Of a DNA stretch of 10,353 nucleotides, positions 1-5,089 are shown piece after piece. The stretch lies in contig CANKBT010000089.1 in NCBI GenBank assembly GCA_947479995.1, forward strand, positions 1 through 10,353, given 5' to 3'. The position numbers and the translations under genes were made by a program. The notes under the pieces were generated by a model. The model did no database searches. It was not told the origin of the DNA and saw only the letters and a program-made list of their open reading frames with translations. Position 1 is the first letter of the stretch. Each line of letters begins with the position of its first letter. The stretch comes from Frankiaceae bacterium. GTDB lineage: Bacteria; Actinomycetota; Actinomycetes; Mycobacteriales; SCTD01.

Positions 1-496
1 ACCAGGCGCAGGGGCAGACGCCACGGCGGGCTCGTCCCGTGCGTCTGCTCCACCGCGGGGCTGCGGTGCCGGACGTCTGCCGTACGCGGGGAAGGGCACC
101 TAGGCGCAGGGGCAGACGCAGGGGACGGCTCGCCCCGCGTCCGGTCCACGGCGGGGTGGGGCCCTGGCAGGCACGACGTCTGCCGTTTGGGGAGAAGGGC
201 GTCTAGGCGCAGGGGCAGACGCAAGGGGACTGGTCACCCGCGTCCGGTCTGCGGCGGGCTAGGGCCCTACCGGGCAATACGTCTGCCGTACGCGGGAAAG
301 GGCGTCTAGGCTCAGGGGCAGACGCAAGCGACCGCTCGCCCTGGGCGGCCCTCCCGCGGCAAGACGTCTGCCGTACGCGGGGAAGGCCGTCTACGCACAC
401 CGGCAGACGCAAGCGACCGCTCGCTCAGGGCGGCCCTCCCGCGGCAGGACGTCTGCCGTACGCGGGGAAGGCCTTCTCCGCACAAGGGCAGACGCA
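1..496. repeat. Tandem array of palindrome-bounded 49-bp cores
   Basis: Five 49-bp cores lie at 72-120, 175-223, 278-326, 363-411 and 448-496; the tail of a sixth lies at 1-22. Each begins with CGTCTGCC (after GA or TA) and ends with GGCAGACGCA. The 8-base arms CGTCTGCC and GGCAGACG are exact reverse complements and are unchanged in all five copies, while the roughly 30-base middle (GTACGCGGGGAAGG and beyond) drifts. Spacers are 54, 54, 36 and 36 bp, so the step is 103, 103, 85, 85. The spacers resemble one another, and the two 36-bp ones are nearly identical. Neither 85 nor 103 is divisible by three, so a protein read through the array would change frame at every unit; I therefore regard the stretch as non-coding. 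A degenerate hairpin (GCAGACGC at 14-21, GCGTCTGC at 41-48) lies in the first unit. Function unknown: structured RNA, DNA-binding array or minisatellite are all possible. Confidence 0.9.
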
Positions 497-514
497 AGCG
501 CGAAGGCCCCGGCA

Positions 515-548
515 GGCGCCGGCAAGCCCCCGGCAAGCCCCCGGCGCC
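515..548 (-). terminator. Hairpin just downstream of zur
   Basis: GGCGCCGG (515-522) and CCGGCGCC (541-548) form a perfect 8-bp GC stem around an 18-base loop, three bases past the zur stop codon. The loop and its left flank carry repeats of CCGGCAAGCC type. There is no U-tract on the minus-strand transcript, so this is not a classical intrinsic terminator, but such U-less GC hairpins are common at the ends of actinobacterial operons. The structure is seen; its role as terminator of the zinc operon is inferred from position. Confidence 0.45.
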
Positions 549-550
549 CT

Positions 551-940
551 CTACGCGCAGTCGGCGCAGGTGCCGAACACCTCGAGGGTGTGCTGCACGT
601 CGGTGAAGCCGTGCTCGGCGGCGACCTGCGAGGTCCAGCGCTCGACGGCGGGGCCCTCGATCTCGACGCTGCGGCCGCACGCCCGGCAGACCAGGTGGTG
701 GTGGTGCGCGGGGCTGGCGCAGCGGCGGTAGACGGCCTCGCCGTCCTCGTGGCGCAGCACGTCGACCTCGCCGGCGTCGGCGAGCGCCTGCACGTGGCGG
801 TAGACGGTCGTCAGCCCGACGGAGGCGCCCTCGCGGCGCAGCAGCTCGTGCAGCTCCTGCGCGCTGCGGAAGCCGTCGACGCGCGACAGCAGGTCGGCGA
901 CGGCGGTGCGCTGCCGCGTCGTGCGCGGGGCGGGGCTCAC
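551..940 (-). CDS. zur: Zinc uptake regulator Zur (Fur family)
   Basis: 129-residue Fur-family repressor, predicted to bind DNA when loaded with zinc and shut off zinc import. The N-terminal winged helix includes the recognition-helix segment TTVYRHVQAL (44-53). The C-terminal half carries the metal-site residues: C74, a run of four His (79-82), C85 and C88 in CRACG, H110, H117, and C125/C128 in the terminal CADC. The two CxxC pairs are the structural Cys4 zinc site of the family; the His run with C74 fits the regulatory site of actinobacterial Zur. Zur is chosen over Fur or Nur because the gene is the last of a znuACB operon with a Zur-type operator. Its GTG start overlaps the znuB stop in GTGA, with GGAG at 946-949 as Shine-Dalgarno, so translation is probably coupled and the gene autoregulated. 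Length is normal for the family. Confidence 0.93.
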   Translation of the reverse strand: MSPAPRTTRQRTAVADLLSRVDGFRSAQELHELLRREGASVGLTTVYRHVQALADAGEVDVLRHEDGEAVYRRCASPAHHHHLVCRACGRSVEIEGPAVERWTSQVAAEHGFTDVQHTLEVFGTCADCA

Positions 941-1773
941 ACCGGCTCCAGGTCGCGGGCGGGCCGGCGCCGGCGCAGCAGCGACGCGACGAGCGCGGCG
1001 ACGGCGAAGGCGCCGAGGGCGACGAGCACGATGAGCGCGCCGGGCGCGGTGTCGGCGTAGTACGAGCCGGCGACGCCGGTGACGGCCGACCCGACGCCGA
1101 CCGCGAGGGCGAGCAGCACCGTGGCGCGGAAGCCGCGCACCAGCTGCTGCGCGGCGGCGACCGGCACGACCATGAGCGCGCTGACGAGCAGCAGCCCGAC
1201 GACCCGCATGGCCACGGTGACCGTCACCGCCGCGAGCACGGCGAGCAGCAGGTTGAGCGTGCGCACCGGCAGCCCCGACACCCGGGCGTGCTCCTCGTCG
1301 TGGCAGACGGCGAACATCTCGCGGCCGACGGCGAGCAGCGTGAGCAGCAGGCCGCCGGACAGCACGCTGATGACCACGACGTCGCCGGACGACACCGAGG
1401 TGAGCGAGCCGAACAGGTACGACAGCAGGTTGGCGTTGCTGCCGCCGGGCGACAGGCCGATGAGCAGCACGCCGCCGGCGATGCCCCCGTAGAACAGCAG
1501 CGCGAGCGCGACGTCGCCGCTCGTGCGGCCGCGCTCGCGCACGAGCTCGATGGCGACGGCCCCGAGCGCGGCGACGACGACGGCGGTGAGCACCGGCGCG
1601 GTGCCGAGCAGGAAGCCGAGGGCGACGCCGGTGAGCGCGACGTGGCCGATGCCGTCGCCCATGAGCGCCATGCGCTTCTGCACGAGGAAGACGCCCACGG
1701 CCGGTGCGGCGAGGCCGACGAGCAGCGCGGCGAGCAGGGCCCGGCGCATGAAGTCGTAGTCGAGCAGGTCCAC
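937..1773 (-). CDS. znuB: Zinc ABC transporter permease ZnuB
   Basis: 278-residue ABC-3 family membrane permease, the channel subunit of a high-affinity zinc importer. Hydrophobic segments lie at roughly 11-32, 43-58, 61-79, 88-107, 131-149, 172-190, 191-209, 218-238 and 245-265, as expected for 8-9 helices. The family-typical N-terminus (LLDYDFMRRALL) and the conserved VGLLLVSALMVVPVA segment (192-206) are present, and the tail is basic. I chose the GTG at 1773 rather than the ATG at 1749 because the eight extra residues match the usual start of this family. It shares one base with the znuC stop (TAGTG), and GGGGG lies 8 bases upstream. It ends in a 4-base overlap with zur. The substrate could be manganese on family grounds alone; the linked zur gene and operator argue for zinc. 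Confidence 0.92.
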   Translation of the reverse strand: MDLLDYDFMRRALLAALLVGLAAPAVGVFLVQKRMALMGDGIGHVALTGVALGFLLGTAPVLTAVVVAALGAVAIELVRERGRTSGDVALALLFYGGIAGGVLLIGLSPGGSNANLLSYLFGSLTSVSSGDVVVISVLSGGLLLTLLAVGREMFAVCHDEEHARVSGLPVRTLNLLLAVLAAVTVTVAMRVVGLLLVSALMVVPVAAAQQLVRGFRATVLLALAVGVGSAVTGVAGSYYADTAPGALIVLVALGAFAVAALVASLLRRRRPARDLEPV

Positions 1774-2534
1774 TACGACAGCCCCCACGCCGCGCGCGCC
1801 TCGACCTGGTGGACGGGGTGCGCGTGGTCGGGGTCGTGCAGGTGCAGGTGGTCGGCGTCCGGCGGCGGACCGTCGTGCAGCACGCGGCCGTGCGCCATGA
1901 CGACGGCGCGCCGCAGCAGCGGGGCGACCGGGCCGAGCTCGTGGGCGACGAGCAGCACGGTGACCGAGCGGGCGACCAGCTCGGCGAGCGCGGTGGCGAG
2001 CGCCTGCTGGTTGTCGGCGTCGACGCCCGAGGTCGGCTCGTCGAGCACGAGCAGCTCCGGCTCGCTGGCGAGCGCGCGGGCGATGAGCACCCGCTGCTGC
2101 TGGCCGCCGGAGAGCGTGCCGACGCTGTCGCGGCTGCGCTCGGCCAGGCCGACGGTGGCGAGGGCGGCGTCGACGGCCCGGCGGTCGGCGGCGCTCGCGG
2201 GCCGCAGCCGGCGCTGGCGGGCGAGCCGGCCGGAGGCGACGACCTCGCGCACGGTGGCGGGCACGCCGCTGGCGGCCGTGACGCGCTGGGGCACGTAGCC
2301 CACGCGCTCCCACGACCTGAACCGGGCGAGCGGCGTGCCGAACAGCTCGACCGCGCCGCTCGTGCGCGGCACGAGCCCGAGCAGGCTGCGCACGAGGGTG
2401 CTCTTGCCCGAGCCGTTGGCGCCGAGCACGGCGACCACCTCGCCGGTGCCGACCTGCAGGTCGACGCCGGTGAGCGCCGGGCGCCCGTCGTACGCGACGG
2501 AGACGCCGGTCAGCGAGACCGCCGGGCTGCTCAT
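1773..2534 (-). CDS. znuC: Zinc ABC transporter ATP-binding protein ZnuC
   Basis: 253-residue ABC ATPase that should power ZnuAB-mediated zinc import at the inner face of the membrane. Motifs in order: Walker A GANGSGKST (38-46), Q-loop Q83 in YVPQR, signature LSGGQ (141-145), Walker B LLVLDEP (161-167), D-loop SGVD (169-172) and switch H198 in VAHE. The C-terminal tail is unusual: HLHLHDPDHAHPVH (229-242) holds six His and three acidic residues after the ATPase core, plausibly a metal-binding or metal-sensing extension. The ATG start overlaps the znuA stop (ATGA) with only a weak upstream GGGA, so expression probably depends on translational coupling. A much longer open frame extends upstream on this strand, but it crosses znuA and the LOG genes and has no ABC content before this ATG. 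Confidence 0.95.
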   Translation of the reverse strand: MSSPAVSLTGVSVAYDGRPALTGVDLQVGTGEVVAVLGANGSGKSTLVRSLLGLVPRTSGAVELFGTPLARFRSWERVGYVPQRVTAASGVPATVREVVASGRLARQRRLRPASAADRRAVDAALATVGLAERSRDSVGTLSGGQQQRVLIARALASEPELLVLDEPTSGVDADNQQALATALAELVARSVTVLLVAHELGPVAPLLRRAVVMAHGRVLHDGPPPDADHLHLHDPDHAHPVHQVEARAAWGLS

Positions 2535-3457
2535 GCCGTCGAGCATCCCAGGGCCGCCGTGAGGGCGGCGAGGTTGGCCCGCATCGCGGTGAAGTAGTCG
2601 CCCTCCTCGGGCGCGCCCTCGAGCGGGCTGAGCTCGACGGCGGTCGCGCCCACCTCGTCGGCGAGCGAGCGCGCGACGTCCGGGCTGACGAGCTCCTCGA
2701 AGAAGACGGTCGTCACGCCGTTGGCCCGCGCGTAGTCGGCGACCTCGGCGAGCCGGCCGGAGGAGGCCTCGGCGTCGGGGGTGAGGCCGGTGATCGCGAC
2801 CTGCTCGAGGTCGTACGCGCGGGCGAGGTAGCCGAAGGCGTTGTGGCTGGTGACCAGCTGGCGGCGGTCGCAGTCGGCGAGGGCCGCGCGGTACTCCGCG
2901 TCGAGCGCCTCGAGCTCGCCGCGCAGCGCCCCGGCCGCCTGCATGAACTCCTGCGCCCGGTCGGCGTCGAGCTCGCCGAGGCGGGCGGCGACGGCGTCGG
3001 CCAGGTCGGCGTAGCGCAGCGGGTCGAGCCAGACGTGCGGGTCCTCGCCCTCCTCGTCCTCGGCGAGCTCGCCCTCCTCCAGCGGCACGAAGCCGGGCTC
3101 GAGCGGTGTCACCGCGCCGAGGTCGAGCGCCGCCTCGGACGCCTGCTGGTCGACGGCGTCGTCGACCGCGGGCTGGAAGCCGGCGAGGTACAGCACGAGG
3201 TCGTCCTCGGAGAGCCCGGCGACCTGCTGCGGCGTGAGCTCGAGGTCGTGCGGCTCGACGCCCGGCGACGTCAGGCCCGTGACGGCGACGCCCTCGCCGC
3301 CGACCCGCTCGGCGAGGTACTGCAGGGGGTAGAAGGCGGCGGCCACCTCGACGCGCCCGCCCGCAGCCCCCGCGCCGTCGCTCCCGCTGTCGCCGCCGCA
3401 CGCGGTGAGCGCGAGGGCGAGGCAGGGGGCGAGCAGGGCGGCGCGGCGTCGGGTCAT
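2531..3457 (-). CDS. znuA: Zinc-binding lipoprotein ZnuA (cluster A-I receptor)
   Basis: 308-residue extracytoplasmic zinc receptor, predicted to be membrane-anchored. It has a positively charged start (MTRRR), a hydrophobic stretch and lipobox LTAC with lipidated C20, followed by a Gly/Ser/Asp linker. Likely ligands of the cluster A-I metal site are H70 (in EPHDLEL), H141 (in DPHVWLDP) and H205 (in TSHNAFGY), with E280 in the conserved SPLEG segment as the fourth position. The flexible loop before H141, often His-rich in zinc receptors, is here acidic (EEGELAEDEEGED, 127-139). A TTG at 3484 would add nine residues but lies inside the operator palindrome and puts uncharged residues before the signal peptide, so I prefer the ATG at 3457. 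No Shine-Dalgarno precedes it; the promoter geometry suggests a leaderless mRNA. First gene of the znuACB-zur operon. Confidence 0.93.
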   Translation of the reverse strand: MTRRRAALLAPCLALALTACGGDSGSDGAGAAGGRVEVAAAFYPLQYLAERVGGEGVAVTGLTSPGVEPHDLELTPQQVAGLSEDDLVLYLAGFQPAVDDAVDQQASEAALDLGAVTPLEPGFVPLEEGELAEDEEGEDPHVWLDPLRYADLADAVAARLGELDADRAQEFMQAAGALRGELEALDAEYRAALADCDRRQLVTSHNAFGYLARAYDLEQVAITGLTPDAEASSGRLAEVADYARANGVTTVFFEELVSPDVARSLADEVGATAVELSPLEGAPEEGDYFTAMRANLAALTAALGCSTA

Positions 3458-3464
3458 GGCGCAC

Positions 3465-3494
3465 ACGCAAGCAGCAACTGACAACCGTTGTCAA
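3465..3494 (-). promoter_or_regulatory. Promoter of the znuACB-zur operon
   Basis: On the minus strand a perfect -35 box TTGACA (3494-3489) is followed after 18 bases by TTGCGT (3470-3465), a partial -10 match. The znuA ATG begins 8 bases past the end of the -10, about where transcription would start, which fits the absence of a Shine-Dalgarno. The -35 is clear; the -10 and the leaderless start are inferred. Confidence 0.55.
3479..3493. promoter_or_regulatory. Zur box (operator)
   Basis: TGACAACCGTTGTCA is a perfect inverted repeat with 7-base arms around one central base. It matches the TGA-n9-TCA frame and 15-bp 7-1-7 layout of actinobacterial Zur boxes, although the inner arm (CAAC/GTTG) is more GC-rich than the Mycobacterium and Streptomyces versions I recall (TGAAAAT-type). 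It overlaps the -35 box and spacer of the znuA promoter, so bound Zn-Zur would block RNA polymerase. It is centred 61 bp upstream of the divergent LOG gene start, so an effect there is possible but not indicated. Confidence 0.85.
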
Positions 3495-3530
3495 AACCAG
3501 GTCGACCGCCGGCGGGGCGCGACGGGTCGC

Positions 3531-3546
3531 GTGGCAGCCTGTCCGC
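3531..3546 (+). promoter_or_regulatory. Probable leaderless -10 region of the first LOG gene
   Basis: GTGGCAGCCT (3531-3540) is followed by 6 bases and the GTG start. The same GTGGCAGsCT-N6-GTG arrangement stands before the DivIVA gene at 7691. No Shine-Dalgarno precedes this start. I read CAGCCT as a degenerate -10 (TAnnnT) with TG two bases before it in extended -10 fashion. No convincing -35 is visible. Confidence 0.4.
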
Positions 3547-4380
3547 GTGACCGCCTCGATCGACCCCGAACGCACCCCCGACGCCCCGCCCGCCGCCGAG
3601 CCGCACCCCGCCGGCCGCCCCGCGCAGAAGCAGCGCGGCCCGGTGACGCTGCGCCGCGACCAGGTGCAGACCAGCACCACGGACCAGCGCCTGCTGGACA
3701 CCCGCGGCCCGTCCGACTGGGTGCACACCGACCCGTGGCGCGTGCTGCGCATCCAGAGCGAGTTCGTCGAGGGCTTCGGCCTCCTGGCCGAGCTGCCGCG
3801 CGCGGTCTGCGTCTTCGGCTCGGCGCGCACGAAGCAGGACGCCCCCGAGTACGCGCAGGCGCGCACCCTCGGGCGGGCGCTCGCCGACGCCGGCTGGGCC
3901 GTCATCACCGGCGGCGGCCCCGGCATCATGGAGGCCGCGAACCGCGGCTGCTCCGACGCCGGCGGGCTGTCGGTCGGCCTCGGCATCGAGCTGCCGTTCG
4001 AGCAGGGCCTCAACGAGTGGGTCGACCTCGGGCTCAACTTCCGCTACTTCTTCGCGCGCAAGACGATGTTCGTGAAGTACGCGCAGGCCTTCGTCATCCT
4101 GCCCGGCGGCTTCGGCACCATGGACGAGCTGTTCGAGGCGCTCACGCTGGTGCAGACGCAGAAGGTCAACCAGTTCCCGGTCGTGCTCGTGGGCACGGCC
4201 TACTGGGGCGGGCTGGTCGACTGGCTGCGCAGCACGATGCTCGCCGAGGGCTACATCAGCCCGCGCGACGTCGACGCGCTGCTGCACGTCACCGACGACG
4301 TCGACGAGGTCGTGCGCCTGGTCACCGAGGCCGAGGGCCGCCGCCTGGAGCACCTGCCGGTGGCCGAGGAGACGCCCTAG
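3547..4380 (+). CDS. LOG-family protein, long form (TIGR00730 Rossmann fold)
   Basis: 277-residue member of the LOG / lysine decarboxylase-like family. Characterised members are cytokinin riboside 5'-monophosphate phosphoribohydrolases, releasing a free base from a modified AMP. Residues 1-55 are a Pro/charge-rich extension of low complexity. The Rossmann core follows: GSART (91-95), nucleotide-binding GGGPGIMEAANRG (122-134), R171-K172, and the family signature PGGFGTMDE (186-194), which supplies the catalytic Glu. The core is complete, so activity is plausible, but many bacterial relatives have unproven substrates. The GTG at 3547 is the only start that agrees with the upstream promoter-like motif. 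The next gene, two bases beyond the stop, encodes a shorter paralogue, so the two are probably co-transcribed and may cooperate. It is divergent from the zinc operon. Confidence 0.88.
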   Translation: MTASIDPERTPDAPPAAEPHPAGRPAQKQRGPVTLRRDQVQTSTTDQRLLDTRGPSDWVHTDPWRVLRIQSEFVEGFGLLAELPRAVCVFGSARTKQDAPEYAQARTLGRALADAGWAVITGGGPGIMEAANRGCSDAGGLSVGLGIELPFEQGLNEWVDLGLNFRYFFARKTMFVKYAQAFVILPGGFGTMDELFEALTLVQTQKVNQFPVVLVGTAYWGGLVDWLRSTMLAEGYISPRDVDALLHVTDDVDEVVRLVTEAEGRRLEHLPVAEETP

Positions 4381-4382
4381 CC

Positions 4383-4979
4383 GTGGCCGCGGTCTGCGTC
4401 TACTGCGCCTCCAGCCGGCGCATCGCCAGCGCGTACGTCGAGCTCGCCGCCGAGGTCGGCACCCGCCTCGCCGCGCGCGGGCACGACCTGGTCACCGGCG
4501 GCGGCGAGCTGTCGATGATGGGCGCCGTGGCGCGGGCCGCCCGCGCCGGCGGCGCGCGCACGACCGGCGTCATCCCGCGGGCGCTGCTCGACCTCGAGGT
4601 CGGCGACCGCGGCAGCGACGAGCTGCTCGTCGTCGACGACATGCGCCAGCGCAAGGGCCTCATGGACGCGCGCTCGGACGCCTTCCTCGCCCTGCCCGGC
4701 GGCCTCGGCACGCTCGAGGAGCTGCTCGAGGTCTGGGTGGCCCGCTCGCTCGGCATGCACGACAAGCCGGTCGTCGTGCTCGACGTCGACGACCTCTACG
4801 CGCCCCTGCGCGCGCAGGTCGACCTCCTCGTCGACCGCGGCTTCGTCCGCCCGCAGGGCGTCGCCGCGCTGCAGTGGGCGCGGTCGGTGGACGAGGCGCT
4901 CGACCTCGTCGAGGCGGGGCTGGCCGCGCCGGTGCACCTGGTGCCGGCGCTGGACGAGGTCGCCGAGGGCGAGCCCTAG
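4383..4979 (+). CDS. LOG-family protein, short form (cytokinin-type phosphoribohydrolase)
   Basis: 198-residue LOG-family protein of the typical length. Visible motifs: N-terminal VCVYCASS (4-11), nucleotide-binding GGGELSMMGAVA (39-50), GVIPRALLD (62-70), catalytic R90-K91 in MRQRKGLM, and PGGLGTLEE (105-113), the PGGxGTxxE signature. The Ser-Met-Met form of the glycine loop is, as I recall, usual in the actinobacterial branch that includes mycobacterial Rv1205, so I do not read it as a defect. The predicted reaction is release of adenine-type bases from N6-modified AMP. The GTG start is two bases after the upstream LOG stop; GAGGAG at 4366-4371 lies 11 bases before it, inside the upstream gene. 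Without this GTG the frame has no better start that keeps the family N-terminus. Confidence 0.88.
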   Translation: MAAVCVYCASSRRIASAYVELAAEVGTRLAARGHDLVTGGGELSMMGAVARAARAGGARTTGVIPRALLDLEVGDRGSDELLVVDDMRQRKGLMDARSDAFLALPGGLGTLEELLEVWVARSLGMHDKPVVVLDVDDLYAPLRAQVDLLVDRGFVRPQGVAALQWARSVDEALDLVEAGLAAPVHLVPALDEVAEGEP

Positions 4980-4983
4980 GCGC

Positions 4984-5016
4984 GGTGCCCCCGAGTTCAC
5001 CCGCCTGCCACCTGCG
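4984..5016 (+). promoter_or_regulatory. Candidate PHO-box-like direct repeat
   Basis: The 110-bp gap before the phosphatase gene contains GTTCACCCGCC (4995-5005) followed directly by TGCCACCTGCG (5006-5016), and preceded by GGTGCCCCCGA (4984-4994). The three are 11-bp units in register. The middle unit matches the GTTCACC direct-repeat unit of Streptomyces PhoP boxes; the flanking units match poorly. Its position upstream of a predicted phosphate-scavenging enzyme makes phosphate regulation plausible, but one good unit can arise by chance. Confidence 0.3.
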
Positions 5017-5089
5017 CGTCGGCTGCGGTCGACCTCTCGCCACGAGGGTCTCGGGCGACGCACCGCCCGCACCGACCTGGAGGACCCGC

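Noticed and set aside
1..496. CRISPR array
   Set aside because: Cores recur with spacers of 54 or 36 bp, but the spacers are homologous to one another and there are only two lengths in two blocks; no cas gene is in view. It is a tandem duplication, not a collection of unique spacers.
203..680. Minus-strand open frames across the repeats encoding Arg/Pro-rich peptides
   Set aside because: The repeat unit changes frame at each step (85 and 103 bp), so the peptides have no consistent repeat. The composition is what GC-rich non-coding DNA yields, and one frame runs into zur antisense to its codon usage.
3458..3484. TTG start for znuA nine codons upstream
   Set aside because: It lies within the operator palindrome and adds uncharged residues before the MTRRR signal peptide start, which is the normal lipoprotein N-terminus.
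3479..3493. Zur control of the divergent LOG gene
   Set aside because: The operator lies about 50-70 bp upstream of that start, away from its -10-like motif, and LOG proteins have no known zinc link. Possible, but nothing in the sequence supports it.
1776..4037. Very long upstream extension of the znuC frame (754 residues in total)
   Set aside because: Only the last 253 codons encode an ABC ATPase. The rest crosses znuA and the LOG gene in other frames and has Arg/Pro/Gly-rich shadow composition; the ATGA junction at 2534 marks the true start.
3405..4382. Upstream extension of the short LOG frame through the long LOG gene
   Set aside because: It is the +1 shadow of a clearly coding gene, consisting of Arg/Ala/Pro/Gly-rich sequence without LOG motifs until the GTG at 4383.
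5030..5065. CCTC/GAGG and CTCG/CGAG pairings in the leader of the phosphatase gene
   Set aside because: The stems are only 4-5 bp and overlap one another; such pairings are frequent in this base composition and do not resemble a known riboswitch.
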